Assembly: GCF_000194605.1 (NCBI RefSeq)
Contig: NC_015321.1
Location: forward strand, 434,001-498,000
DNA: 64,000 nucleotides
Direction: 5' to 3'
Source: Fluviicola taffensis DSM 16823
GTDB taxonomy: Bacteria > Bacteroidota > Bacteroidia > Flavobacteriales_D > Crocinitomicaceae
Shown: piece after piece, positions 1 through 9,664 of the stretch
Position numbering within the stretch: position 1 is the stretch's first letter
Layout of the letters: each line of letters starts with the position of its first letter
The notes under the pieces: generated by a model
What the model was told of the DNA's origin: nothing
Databases searched by the model: none
The model's input: the letters and a program-made list of their open reading frames with translations, nothing else
Made by a program: the position numbers and the translations under genes

Positions 1-529
1 CTGCAATTGTTCTCAAATTATTGCACCCATCTGTTGCTTTAATAGTGTAATTTCCTGCAGAAAGATTTTGAAAAGAAGAGCTTGTTTGAGTCGGTGTGGG
101 AACTCCTGATGCAGGGATCAATTGCCACGTAAAAGGCGCTAAACCAGTACTTGGAACCAAATTTCCGACCAAACTCCCCGTATTATCTCCAGGGCAATAT
201 GGAGCAACTTTAGAAGGCACAAAATCAATCATGGAATAAGTTCCTGTTACCGTTATCGATTGTGGAGAATGATTTCCTGCAGCATCTGCTACATCAACGG
301 TATAATTCCCAGGTGGAAGAGAAGTAAACGAGCTGTTGGTTTGAATAGGTTGAATAACAGGTCCGGAAACAATGCTGTAAGTAAGCGGAGGATTCGTTGT
401 TGAGGCAGTGATTGTAATTCCTCCATTGTTGGGGCAAGTACTCACCGTTGAAGTTACAGAACTCACCGTCAACTGACCAAAAATCGATTCGGAAAGGAGA
501 AAAAGGAAAAAGAGTAACGGAAGCTTCAT
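1..529 (-). CDS. Secreted SprB-repeat-like protein, N-terminal part
   Basis: The reading frame starts at an ATG complementary to 527-529 and stays open to the window edge, giving 176 residues; the C-terminus lies outside. It begins with a hydrophobic signal peptide (MKLPLLFFLFLLSESIFGQ) followed by Thr/Ser/Pro-rich sequence with two similar units, each with a cysteine near its start and a G-N-Y-T motif near its end. Such units resemble the SprB-type repeats of gliding and T9SS-exported adhesins in Bacteroidota. It is probably a surface or secreted protein. The exact family and the presence of a T9SS sorting tail cannot be judged from this fragment. Confidence 0.7.
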   Translation of the reverse strand, partial: MKLPLLFFLFLLSESIFGQLTVSSVTSTVSTCPNNGGITITASTTNPPLTYSIVSGPVIQPIQTNSSFTSLPPGNYTVDVADAAGNHSPQSITVTGTYSMIDFVPSKVAPYCPGDNTGSLVGNLVPSTGLAPFTWQLIPASGVPTPTQTSSSFQNLSAGNYTIKATDGCNNLRTIA

Positions 530-604
530 GGAGGTCATTATTAAGTAATCAGTTCTTATTCAAAACGCAACATCACTCAGAGCGTTGCTGTTTAATCCAA
601 ATAA

Positions 605-638
605 AAATGGCAGTTAACTATTGAATCAACTGCCATTT
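605..638 (-). terminator. Hairpin after the efflux operon
   Basis: An 11-bp perfect inverted repeat, AAATGGCAGTT (605-615) and AACTGCCATTT (628-638), with a 12-nt loop. It sits 20 bp past the stop of the outer-membrane efflux gene and is a likely transcription terminator for that minus-strand operon. Confidence 0.6.
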
Positions 639-657
639 AACTTCATTGATAAGTCAG

Positions 658-2070
658 CTATTTCCAACCTCCACCTAGTGCTCTGTACAAATTAACAACA
701 GATTGCAATTGATCCAACTTGTCATTGATTCCATTCATTTGAGCAGCAATTAAATTTTGTTCCGAGCTCAATACGTCTGTGTAATTCGTCTCAGAACGAT
801 TACTCAGTAATTCTCGTGTATTATCCACAGCAGTTGTTAAAGATTCAATCTGTTTGTTGCGAATAAGTTCTCTTTCTGTAGCATTTTGATAGGAAAAAAG
901 CGCGTTTGAGACTTCCATCCCACTTTTTAAAATCACATCTTGAAAATTGTAAAATGCAACTTGTTGTTCTGCCTTCGCTGCTCTCAAACGCGCTTTGTTT
1001 TGACCTCTATTGAATATTGGTTGAACCAAGCCACCAATAATATTGTAAAAAAGTGATTTACTAAAAATTTCCTGAATTTTAAAACTAGCAAAACCACCAT
1101 TCGCAGTTAATGTCAACGATGGATAGAAATACGTTTTAGCAACATTCGTGTTTTCAAATGCCGATATAAAAGAATACTCTGCAGCTTGAACATCCGGTCT
1201 GTTTTTCAACAACTGAGAGGAAACTCCTAATCTTAAATCGGCAAAAATTACTTGCGTATCCAATTCACCACGCTCAATCTTCCCTGGTCCTTGTCCCAAT
1301 AAGTAATTCATTAAGTTTTCAGCCTGCCAAATTTTGTTTTGTAAATCTGGAACCATTACTTCAGCAGCATATTGGTTGGCCTCACTTTGTAACACTTCAG
1401 CACTTGTCACTTTCCCTGATTCTTGCAAAGCAGTTAATGTGAGAACTTGTTGCTTTCGAATTTCGATCGTTTCTTGAGTAATCTTCAATTGCTTATCAAA
1501 AGCCAATAAGTTGTAATAAGCATTTGCAATATCAGCAATCAATTGTGTTTGAATGGCTCTTTTAGATGCATCACTCTGTAACATTCCAGCTAAAGCTCCT
1601 CTTTTGGCACTCCGTAATTTCCCCCAAATATCTGCTTCCCAAGATGTGCCCAATTGAAGTCGATTGGTATGTGTGGTCAATTGCAATAATCCAGGAGGGG
1701 CGTTTACCGCTCTTTGAGATTGTTTTGCATCTGTTGAAGTAATATCTAATTGAAGTGTAGGCAAAAACGCCATTTTACTTTGTTTCAAATATGCCTGACT
1801 TGCATTGATTCGCTCCACAGCTTGTTTCAAATTCAAGTTCTGAGCAAGACCTCTCTCAATCAAACTTCGTAGTTGCGGATCGGAAAAAAGCTTGTCCCAC
1901 GCTACATCTGCCATTGATGTGGTATCTTCTGATGCGTTATCGCGATACAATTCTGTGGATTTCACATCATCTGGTCGCTCATAACGAGTTGTCACACAAC
2001 TGGAAACAATCAGTAGTAACGCAAATAAAGCAATAACTATTTTTCTATTAATATTCATGTGTTTTTTCAT
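658..2070 (-). CDS. TolC-family outer-membrane efflux lipoprotein
   Basis: 470 residues, normal for the OprM/CusC/NodT class of outer-membrane factors. A short N-terminal hydrophobic stretch ends in a lipobox-like V-S-S-C, so the mature protein is probably lipidated. The body shows the two homologous halves of the family, with long helical segments and conserved L-P-T-L and Y-P-S-L strand starts. It forms the trimeric exit duct of a tripartite pump. It is the last gene of a three-gene minus-strand operon and its start abuts the stop of the RND pump gene. The substrate cannot be told from sequence. Confidence 0.92.
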   Translation of the reverse strand: MKKHMNINRKIVIALFALLLIVSSCVTTRYERPDDVKSTELYRDNASEDTTSMADVAWDKLFSDPQLRSLIERGLAQNLNLKQAVERINASQAYLKQSKMAFLPTLQLDITSTDAKQSQRAVNAPPGLLQLTTHTNRLQLGTSWEADIWGKLRSAKRGALAGMLQSDASKRAIQTQLIADIANAYYNLLAFDKQLKITQETIEIRKQQVLTLTALQESGKVTSAEVLQSEANQYAAEVMVPDLQNKIWQAENLMNYLLGQGPGKIERGELDTQVIFADLRLGVSSQLLKNRPDVQAAEYSFISAFENTNVAKTYFYPSLTLTANGGFASFKIQEIFSKSLFYNIIGGLVQPIFNRGQNKARLRAAKAEQQVAFYNFQDVILKSGMEVSNALFSYQNATERELIRNKQIESLTTAVDNTRELLSNRSETNYTDVLSSEQNLIAAQMNGINDKLDQLQSVVNLYRALGGGWK

Positions 2071-5000
2071 TTAATGTGAGATTTGATCTTCTCCTTCACC
2101 TTCGATTAAAGTCTCAAATTCAAGAGGTTTCACCCTTTCTTGTAAGCTTTGGAACACGATGAATAAAACAGGAATTACAAGAACTCCAAATAGGGTTCCT
2201 ATCAACATTCCTCCTACAGCCCCTGTTCCAATGGAAGTATTTCCTGCAGCCCCAACGCCTGTTGAAAGCATCAATGGCAACAAACCAAAGATGAAAGCGA
2301 AAGAAGTCATTAATATTGGACGAAGCCGGGCTGTTGCTCCACTAATTGCTGCATCAACAATACTCATTCCGTTCTTTCTGCGATCGAGCGCATATTCTAC
2401 AATTAGAATAGCATTTTTAGCCAAGAGACCAACCAACATCACGATGGTAATTTGTGTGTAAATATTGTTGTCAATCTTAAATATTTTATCGAAAATAAAT
2501 ACTCCTGCCAAACCAATTGGAAGAGAGAATAATACTGACAAGGGTAAGATATAACTTTCATATTGAGCACTCAACAAGAAGTAAACAAAGACAACAACTA
2601 ACAAGAAAATATAGAGTGTTTGATTTCCTCCGGAACTTTCTTCACGGGTTAAGCCCGAAAACTCATAATCATATCCTGCTGGAAGATTCTCAGCTGCTAC
2701 TTCTTCAATAGCTTTCATTGCATCTCCAGAACTATATCCGTCATTCGGAGTACCATTTACAGCAATCGCAGTAAACAAATTAAAGCGAGAAATCACTTGT
2801 GGACCGTACACTTTTTTCATGGTGATGAATTCTGAAACTGCAGCCATTTCACCCGAAGGAGTACGAACAAAAATCGAATTCAAACTTTGAATATTCTTTC
2901 TACTTGCGGCTTCGGCTTGATAAATAACGCGGTATTGCTTTCCAAACTTATTGAAGTTGGAAGCGTAAACTCCACCATAATATCCTTGAAGAACTCCTAG
3001 CACATCGGAAACGGTTAAACCTGCTTGTTTGATACGAGGCACGTTGACATCAATTTGATATTGTGGGAAATTCGGATTAAAAGAAGTCGTCGCATATTTA
3101 ATTTCCGGTCGTTGCCCTAAAGCTCCTAGGAAATTTTGTGCTACAGTATTGAATTCATTGATATCTCCACCCGATTTATCTTGCAACTGAAACTCAAATC
3201 CAGCTGTGTTACCAAACCCTTGAATGGTTGGTGGTGAGAAGAAAATAATTTTAGCATCCTTGATTGAAGCAGTTTTAGCAAATAATTCATCAATAATTGC
3301 TTTTACATCACGCTTGCGTTCATTCCACAATTTCAAACGTGTGAAGACCATTCCATAAGAACTTCCTGACCCAGAAATAATCGAGCGACCAACTACCCGA
3401 AGAGTGAATTTTGTTTCAGGAATCGTTCGAACAATACTATCGATTTCTGTCAAAACTTCTTCTGTTCGCTCTTGCGAAGTTCCTGGAGCTAAAGAAATAT
3501 CAGAGAAAATTGTTCCCATATCTTCTGCTGGTACAAATCCTTTTGGAGTGGTTTTCATTCCCCAAATCAACAAACCTGTGAATGCTCCTAAAATAACAAC
3601 CACCATCCATTTTCTTCTACTGAAAAGAGAAACTGTTCGTTTGTAGCGATTCGTCAATTTACCAAAAGAAGTATTGAAAGCTATATTGAAACGTGCCATA
3701 TAGGATTTTTTCTTCCCGTGATCATCTTTATGCGGTTTCAAAAGTAAAGCACACAAAGCTGGACTTAAAGTCAATGCATTTACAGCAGAAAGGATAATAG
3801 CTATTGCCAATGTTAATCCGAATTGCTTGTAGAAAACTCCTGTAGATCCCTCAATGAAACTGACTGGAACAAATACCGCTGCCATCACCAAAGTAATTGA
3901 AACAATGGCGCCCGTAATTTCATCCATCGCATCAATGGTTGCTTTCTTGGAAGATTTGTATCCTTCATCCAGTTTCGCATGAACGGCTTCTACTACCACA
4001 ATAGCATCATCGACCACAATACCAATGGCCAATACCAAGGCAAATAAGGTCAAGAGATTGATACTAAAGCCAAAGAGATTGAGGAAGAAGAATGTACCAA
4101 TAATGGCTACTGGGACACTAATTGCAGGAATCAAAGTCGAACGGAAATCTTGCAAGAACAAGAATACCACCAAGAACACCAAAATAAAGGCTTCAATCAA
4201 GGTATGGAACACTTTTTCAATAGACGCATCCAAGAAATCGTTCACATTTACGATGGTTGTATACTCTACTCCTTTCGGGAAAGAAGCTTTTGCTTCATCC
4301 AATACAGCCAAAGTTCCTTCAATCACCTCTTGCGCATTCGACCCCGCAGTTTGATTAACGGCAACTCCAAGCCCAAACTTGCCATTCACACGCACAGAAC
4401 TGGCATAACTTTGAGCACCCAATTCAATACGAGCAATGTCTTTCAAGCGTAATACTTCACCATCTTCTCCTACTCGAATAACAATTTCATTGAATTCGGT
4501 ATCTTCTTTTAAGCGGCCTTTGTATTTAATGGTATACTGATAACTTTGTTTTCCTTGCTCTCCGAATTGACCAGGAGCAGCTTCGATATTTTGTTCGGCC
4601 AAAGCTTTATTGACATCGTCTGGAACTAATCCGTAACTTGCCATTACATCTGGCTTCAACCAAATTCGCATGGAGTAATCCATCAAACCAAATGCTGTTG
4701 CATCTCCAACACCTTTGATCCGTTTAATTTGGGGAATCAAATTGATGTTCGCGTAATTTTGAAGAAAGGTTTGATCGTATGTCGAATCGGCACTGTAAAG
4801 ATTGAAAATCAATAAATTACTTGCTTGTCTTTTTGTAGTAACAACTCCTGCTCGATTTACCTCCGCAGGCAATAAGCTAGTAGCTCGGGAAACTCTGTTT
4901 TGAACATTTACCGCTGCCAAATCGGGGTTAGTCCCCAATTTAAAATACACCGTAATCGTTGCTGTTCCATCATTTCCAGCTGTAGATGTCATGTAAGTCA

Positions 5001-5223
5001 TGTCTTCCACTCCATTGATTTGCTCTTCAAGCGGAACGACCACATTGTTTAGTACTACATCGGCATTCGCTCCTTGATAGGAAGCAGAAACCTGAACAGT
5101 TGGTGGGGCAATATCTGGATATTGAGAAACTGGAATAGCAATTAAGCCTAAAACTCCAAGAATCACAATCAATATCGAGATAACCGTAGATAATACGGGT
5201 TTTTCTATGAATCTTTTAAACAT
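2071..5223 (-). CDS. RND (HAE1/AcrB-type) efflux pump inner-membrane subunit
   Basis: 1050 residues, full length for AcrB-like proton-driven pumps. The N-terminus M-F-K-R-F-I-E-K-P-V-L-S is typical of the first helix. The proton-relay residues are present: a V-V-D-D-A-I motif in TM4 and L-A-K-N-A-I-L in TM10. Two large periplasmic loops lie after TM1 and TM7. The protein exports hydrophobic compounds from the inner membrane or periplasm through the adjacent adaptor and outer-membrane duct. It lies between those two genes, 38 bp after the adaptor, which is the standard adaptor-pump-duct order. The HAE1 class suggests drugs or detergents rather than metals. Confidence 0.95.
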   Translation of the reverse strand: MFKRFIEKPVLSTVISILIVILGVLGLIAIPVSQYPDIAPPTVQVSASYQGANADVVLNNVVVPLEEQINGVEDMTYMTSTAGNDGTATITVYFKLGTNPDLAAVNVQNRVSRATSLLPAEVNRAGVVTTKRQASNLLIFNLYSADSTYDQTFLQNYANINLIPQIKRIKGVGDATAFGLMDYSMRIWLKPDVMASYGLVPDDVNKALAEQNIEAAPGQFGEQGKQSYQYTIKYKGRLKEDTEFNEIVIRVGEDGEVLRLKDIARIELGAQSYASSVRVNGKFGLGVAVNQTAGSNAQEVIEGTLAVLDEAKASFPKGVEYTTIVNVNDFLDASIEKVFHTLIEAFILVFLVVFLFLQDFRSTLIPAISVPVAIIGTFFFLNLFGFSINLLTLFALVLAIGIVVDDAIVVVEAVHAKLDEGYKSSKKATIDAMDEITGAIVSITLVMAAVFVPVSFIEGSTGVFYKQFGLTLAIAIILSAVNALTLSPALCALLLKPHKDDHGKKKSYMARFNIAFNTSFGKLTNRYKRTVSLFSRRKWMVVVILGAFTGLLIWGMKTTPKGFVPAEDMGTIFSDISLAPGTSQERTEEVLTEIDSIVRTIPETKFTLRVVGRSIISGSGSSYGMVFTRLKLWNERKRDVKAIIDELFAKTASIKDAKIIFFSPPTIQGFGNTAGFEFQLQDKSGGDINEFNTVAQNFLGALGQRPEIKYATTSFNPNFPQYQIDVNVPRIKQAGLTVSDVLGVLQGYYGGVYASNFNKFGKQYRVIYQAEAASRKNIQSLNSIFVRTPSGEMAAVSEFITMKKVYGPQVISRFNLFTAIAVNGTPNDGYSSGDAMKAIEEVAAENLPAGYDYEFSGLTREESSGGNQTLYIFLLVVVFVYFLLSAQYESYILPLSVLFSLPIGLAGVFIFDKIFKIDNNIYTQITIVMLVGLLAKNAILIVEYALDRRKNGMSIVDAAISGATARLRPILMTSFAFIFGLLPLMLSTGVGAAGNTSIGTGAVGGMLIGTLFGVLVIPVLFIVFQSLQERVKPLEFETLIEGEGEDQISH

Positions 5224-5261
5224 ATTTTCTTATTAAGAATTGAATGTAACTGGTTTGAATC

Positions 5262-6419
5262 TTACTGATTCAATTCTGCATATACCGCTTTCGAATCTGC
5301 TTTCACGGATTTGATTTTCACTCCGTCTTTTAGGAACTGAACTCCTTCCAAAACAACTGGATCTCCAGCTTTTACACCTTTGGTAACAATGAAGAAAGTT
5401 CCACTAGTTGCTTCCATCACCTCAATGTTCACCATACGAATAACATCTCCTTTGTCGACCAAACAAACAAATTTCTTTCCTTGCACATCAGATACAGCGC
5501 GTTGCGGAATCAAAAATCCATTGGAAACTTCTTGTGGAATTAATACCTGTGCACTTCCTCCACTCCTCAATAAACTCAAAGTATTCGAGAACGTTGCGCG
5601 GATTCTTGTAGAACCTGTTTGAGCATTAATCAATCCGTTAATGGACCCGATTTTTCCTTTGTCTGGATAAAGAGAACCATCAGAAAGAACCAATGAAACA
5701 TCAGGAATATTGGCGATTTTAGATTTCAAATCTACTCCTTTTGTATTTCGAATAAATTCCAACAATTGCTTTTCATTCATTGAGAAGTAAGCGTATATTT
5801 TCGAAATATTGGAAACCGTTGTTAATGGTTTAGCCATACTACTTGAAACCAAACTTCCTGTTTTAAAAGTCAAGCTACCAATCACACCATCCACCGGACT
5901 TGAAATACGCGTATAGCCTAAGTTCACATTTGCATTCACCAAATTCGCTTCTGCTTGAGCTAACTCAGCTAAACGTGTCTGCAAAGTCAAGTCAGCTTCT
6001 TGCAACTCATATTTGTTGACGATATTTTTATCAACCAACGATTTGGTCTTCTGCACTTGCAAACGCGCAACACTTACACCTGCCTCAGCACTCTTTACAG
6101 TTGCTCGAGCTGTTCGAACCAATTGTTCGTATTGGGGTGCTGTAATGGTAAATAATAATTGACCTTTTTTCACGAACTGTCCTTCATCGACAGCAATTTT
6201 GTCAATGAATCCATCAATTTTCGGATGAATGTCTACATTTTCAATTCCTTCAAGAGTTGCTGGGTAAGTTGTTTGTAAGGTTGTGGAATGCGGCTCTAAA
6301 GTAAGTACTTGATATGATTTTATCACATCGCCAGCTGGGGCTTCCTCTTTTGAACTACATGAAGCTAAAATTACTAACGATAATACAGTTAGTAATTGGT
6401 TTGTTTTCAATACAATCAT
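5262..6419 (-). CDS. Efflux RND periplasmic adaptor (membrane-fusion) lipoprotein
   Basis: 385 residues. The signal sequence ends in I-L-A-S-C, a good lipobox, so the adaptor is probably anchored by lipid. A split biotinyl-lipoyl-like domain (P-K-I-D-G-F-I ... V-D-E-G-Q-F-V-K-K-G) is followed by a helical hairpin, then the second lipoyl half and beta-barrel domains, as in AcrA/MexA. It is the first gene of the efflux operon, downstream of and in the same orientation as the AraC regulator, from which it is separated by 168 bp. Confidence 0.93.
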   Translation of the reverse strand: MIVLKTNQLLTVLSLVILASCSSKEEAPAGDVIKSYQVLTLEPHSTTLQTTYPATLEGIENVDIHPKIDGFIDKIAVDEGQFVKKGQLLFTITAPQYEQLVRTARATVKSAEAGVSVARLQVQKTKSLVDKNIVNKYELQEADLTLQTRLAELAQAEANLVNANVNLGYTRISSPVDGVIGSLTFKTGSLVSSSMAKPLTTVSNISKIYAYFSMNEKQLLEFIRNTKGVDLKSKIANIPDVSLVLSDGSLYPDKGKIGSINGLINAQTGSTRIRATFSNTLSLLRSGGSAQVLIPQEVSNGFLIPQRAVSDVQGKKFVCLVDKGDVIRMVNIEVMEATSGTFFIVTKGVKAGDPVVLEGVQFLKDGVKIKSVKADSKAVYAELNQ

Positions 6420-6489
6420 AAATTTTGTCTTTTTTAAACTCGCTATAATTGGGGCCTAATACGAGTGTCAATCTTGTTGCTTTTTAACT

Positions 6490-6501
6490 ATTTGGTCAAA
6501 T
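6490..6501. promoter_or_regulatory. Short dyad in the regulator-efflux spacer
   Basis: ATTTG-GT-CAAAT is a perfect 5+5 inverted repeat in the only spacer between the AraC gene and the efflux operon. It could be an operator, but repeats this short occur by chance in AT-rich DNA. Confidence 0.25.
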
Positions 6502-6587
6502 TCTGATGCAAAGATGTCCCAAACTGGAAAAAAATGACTTATTCAATTCATGCAATTAATTATGAAAATCAAATATTTAACGTTCTT

Positions 6588-7505
6588 TCACGAAACAACT
6601 CCTCGAAATGATTTGGGAGTCAACTGTGTTTGTTTTTTGAAAAAATTATTAAAGTTGGAAGGATGTTCGAAACCTAATGTATATGCAATTTCAGCGACAG
6701 AACTATCTGTATGACGCAACAAAGCTTTGGCCTCATTTGCCAAGCGTGAAGAAATAATTTCAGTGGTGCTTCTGCCTGTAACTTCTTTTATGGAACGATT
6801 CAAATGATTGACATGAATAGATAACTGTTCTGCAAAATCACTTGGCTTTTTCAATGCAAGCGACTGATCTGAAGAGTCAATAGGAAACTGTCTTTCAAGC
6901 ATTTCCATAAAAAGAGCAGTTAAAGCAACGGAAGCCTGTGGCTTCTTATCTTCCCGAATATTCTGAAAACACATTTTATTCGTTTGATGAAGCAAAAGGT
7001 GCAAATAATGGACAATTACCTCGTATTTTTTGACATAATCACCTTCCACTTCAGAATGAATTTGCTCAAAAATAAATTCAAAAATAGTTGCCTGTTCATC
7101 TGTTAAAGGATAAACTGGATTCATAGCCATATTTGTCAATGGTGTATCTCTAAAAAGCGTATCCAACAAATAAGTTTCAATAAAATGGTTGTTAAACAAG
7201 CAAAAAGAACCTTGCTGATCTTCAGAAACTGGTTCCCAAACATGAGGTACATTTCGGTGATAAAAAACGAGTGTTTTACCTGAAATAGGAATTTTAGAAT
7301 CTTCAAAATGAATGATTCCATCACCTACAACTAGAGATATTTTATGAAAATCGGTTCTGTGTAATTCCGTGATACGAGCACATTGAATCTGTCCGCGTTT
7401 AAACACATTGAAATGGCTCATTTTAGACAAGTGAGAAAACTGTTCCAATGTTCCTTTATTCAGAATACTTGCGTAAAACTCTTGTAATGTCAATAACCCA
7501 TTCAT
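6588..7505 (-). CDS. AraC-family transcriptional regulator
   Basis: 305 residues. The N-terminal half looks like a cupin-type ligand-sensing domain. The C-terminal ~100 residues contain the two helix-turn-helix units of the AraC family, including A-E-I-A-Y-T-L-G-F and S-N-F-N-N-F-F-K-K close to the end. Start ATG at 7505. The gene is immediately upstream of, and co-directional with, the RND efflux operon, so it probably controls the pump, as AraC-type regulators often do for neighbouring transporters. The inducer is unknown. Confidence 0.9.
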   Translation of the reverse strand: MNGLLTLQEFYASILNKGTLEQFSHLSKMSHFNVFKRGQIQCARITELHRTDFHKISLVVGDGIIHFEDSKIPISGKTLVFYHRNVPHVWEPVSEDQQGSFCLFNNHFIETYLLDTLFRDTPLTNMAMNPVYPLTDEQATIFEFIFEQIHSEVEGDYVKKYEVIVHYLHLLLHQTNKMCFQNIREDKKPQASVALTALFMEMLERQFPIDSSDQSLALKKPSDFAEQLSIHVNHLNRSIKEVTGRSTTEIISSRLANEAKALLRHTDSSVAEIAYTLGFEHPSNFNNFFKKQTQLTPKSFRGVVS

Positions 7506-7524
7506 GGTATAGAATTATGTTTTT

Positions 7525-7532
7525 CAAATATA
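7525..7532 (-). promoter_or_regulatory. Possible -7 element of the araC-type gene
   Basis: On the minus strand this reads TATATTTG, matching the Bacteroidota -7 consensus TAnnTTTG, about 20 bp before the ATG of the regulator. I see no convincing -33 TTTG at the right distance. Confidence 0.35.
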
Positions 7533-7696
7533 CGGCTTTTTCAAATTAGGCGCTTAGATTTCATCAGTAACCTTTAATTGCGAATTATAGGAAAAAGAAA
7601 AATCCTATTAGGAAAAATATCAATGTCTCTCTAAAAGGTATAGACAAAACAGCCGTGAAAAGAATCAAAGATTGGTTAAGTTAACTTAAATAATGA

Positions 7697-8041
7697 TTAA
7701 AAGTTCTCTGTAGGGTCTCTGATAAAATTAAAAGGGATTATCAATATTAAATTCAGAAGCATTACTATCACTAAAACTAGATTACTAATTCTATTTTTAA
7801 TTAGGAGGAACAAGATTGACAGAATGCTAATACTATAGAAACAAAACTGTTTGATTATTTCCAATCGCTCTTGATCATCTGAGGAAAAAGTAACAAATAG
7901 GAAAGCGTCAGCCAAAGAATTCCAATGCTCTGAATGCAAAACTATCGACACCCAAGCAAAAATAATAAACACAGCTACAATTGGTAATTTCCAATAAATA
8001 TTCCTTGATGGAATTTTGAGACAATCAAACTTAATGAACAA
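7697..8041 (-). CDS. Small predicted membrane protein
   Basis: 114 residues, family not recognised. Hydrophobicity suggests three membrane segments, around residues 18-36, 64-82 and 87-105, with a short polar stretch between the first two. Its start overlaps the end of the upstream 97-residue gene by 11 bp, so the two are probably co-translated. No catalytic motif is visible. Confidence 0.6.
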   Translation of the reverse strand: MFIKFDCLKIPSRNIYWKLPIVAVFIIFAWVSIVLHSEHWNSLADAFLFVTFSSDDQERLEIIKQFCFYSISILSILFLLIKNRISNLVLVIVMLLNLILIIPFNFIRDPTENF

Positions 8042-8324
8042 ACAACGATGGATATTCCTCCTCCTGATTTAGAAAAAACTCTATCTCAGCTGGCAGATTA
8101 GTACGCCCGAATAATCGAGAAACAGGATCACCAGAGCCGTCGCTGAAATAATCTTCTAAATTCCGGTATTGAATGATTTCAACGGTCTTAATAATATCCT
8201 TTGCCAACCAATAGGTATTTTTGATTTTTCCGTAAGAAAACACCTTCAATCCAACTCCTTGATTATCAGGAATAGTGTCAGAGAATTCGATCAAATCTTT
8301 AACAAGTCTAACAGGTACTGACAT
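8031..8324 (-). CDS. Hypothetical cytoplasmic protein
   Basis: 97 residues, no signal peptide, soluble composition, family not recognised. It overlaps the following membrane-protein gene by 11 bp, making a two-gene unit. The N-terminus (M-S-V-P-V-R-L-V-K-D) follows an ordinary ATG at 8324. No motif was found that suggests a function. Confidence 0.55.
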   Translation of the reverse strand: MSVPVRLVKDLIEFSDTIPDNQGVGLKVFSYGKIKNTYWLAKDIIKTVEIIQYRNLEDYFSDGSGDPVSRLFGRTNLPAEIEFFLNQEEEYPSLFVH

Positions 8325-8530
8325 TATTTATTGTTTTCATTTTCAGCTAATTAAAAATATTCTTTAATTAACTCGTTTTATTTTCCTTTCAAAGTTAAGT
8401 CTTTTTATTTTTGCTTTAAGCAATAACTTTTGAACACTTTGTGAATTAACATCAAATTAATATTTGGATAATTTATTTTTAACTTAAAACCCTGGAAAAT
8501 AGATTGGGAAAATGATTAGAAGGAGAATAC

Positions 8531-9577
8531 TTATTTCAACTTTTTAGATCCAATATAATTGTAGTTTAAATTCTCCGAATCAACCATCCACATTTCCAAA
8601 ATCGTAAAGTGAAGAATGTTAATTCCTGGATTATCGGAGGTTACTAACACATTGGGATCTTTGGTAATCGAAGTACAAATGGCCTTAATCTGAGTATAAG
8701 CCTTTCTGTTCCCGTTGTAATCCGCCGTATTGACATTTAAAAAGAAATCTGCATTTTCTTTTGCCGATTTTAAGGTTGTGAAGCTTTTGTAATTGTCAAA
8801 AACCACCTTCGTATCTCCAGAATAGGTCAATGCTTTTGATCCATAAACAGTTGGATTGTCTACAATTTGAAATTCTCCTTTATCAAAGGCATATTTACTC
8901 AAATAAGCTGGTAAAGTAAGAATAAAAGTATCTTTCAACTGAACGCCTTTCCGAGCTAAATCCAACTTTTTCACCCATTCAGCTTTCTCTTTTTCAAACT
9001 GACTTAAATTTAGTTCAAACGCTTTCCCCTTCGCCGGATCTACAATTTTGCAATACTTCAATGCATTATCTGCAGACGTTCCTTTTGATTGCTCCAAATT
9101 CAGCAAAAAAACAGCTCTTTCATCCAATAAATCAATACCTTTTGTTTTTTTTGGATTGGTAAAAACAATCAATTCTTTTGCTTGAAGCGCTTTGTCAATC
9201 GGCATATAAAGAGTCCAATTATTGGGCCCTTGTAATTCGAAAACAACTGAATTTTTAAACTCAAACGTACAATGCTCTTGAAAGGATAAAATATTTTTGA
9301 TGATGCACTGTGATCCAGAAATCACCGAATCCAATTCGCGAAACCCGCAGACATTCTTTTTGTCCTTGATGAAAATTCCTGCGTATTTCTTTTTTGCACT
9401 GAAAACATTCTTCCCCGTTTCACCAACCACAATGGTATCACCTTTGGAATACGTATGTTTAGAAACAAGTGATTGGTATTTTTTTAGCTTTTCAGCTTCC
9501 TGAGAATACAGAATATTAATCGAACTAACGAAAATAAAAATTAGTAAAAAGGTATTGCGCATCATTTCAGGTTTCAT
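8531..9577 (-). CDS. Secreted hypothetical protein
   Basis: 348 residues with a clear signal peptide ending near I-L-Y-S-Q. The start could equally be at 9565 or 9562, where further Met codons give a more usual signal-peptide length. The rest is lysine-rich and polar with no recognised domain. It may be periplasmic or outer-membrane associated. It stands alone, co-directional with the downstream small genes but about 200 bp from them. Confidence 0.65.
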   Translation of the reverse strand: MKPEMMRNTFLLIFIFVSSINILYSQEAEKLKKYQSLVSKHTYSKGDTIVVGETGKNVFSAKKKYAGIFIKDKKNVCGFRELDSVISGSQCIIKNILSFQEHCTFEFKNSVVFELQGPNNWTLYMPIDKALQAKELIVFTNPKKTKGIDLLDERAVFLLNLEQSKGTSADNALKYCKIVDPAKGKAFELNLSQFEKEKAEWVKKLDLARKGVQLKDTFILTLPAYLSKYAFDKGEFQIVDNPTVYGSKALTYSGDTKVVFDNYKSFTTLKSAKENADFFLNVNTADYNGNRKAYTQIKAICTSITKDPNVLVTSDNPGINILHFTILEMWMVDSENLNYNYIGSKKLK

Positions 9578-9664
9578 TATTCAAAATTACAAATTCCTGA
9601 CTGCGAATTGCTAATTAGAATGGAAGAATCTCAGACAACGGTCCAAAGAGTTGATCAAATCACT

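Noticed and set aside
2159-4452. Several plus-strand open frames inside the RND pump gene
   Set aside because: They are antisense to a well-supported 1050-residue pump and show no family features.
7596-7685. Short frame ending in K-G-I-D-K-T-A-V-K-R-I-K-D-W-L-S
   Set aside because: It looks protein-like, but there is no start codon and the frame is closed upstream by a TAA; at best it is a gene remnant.
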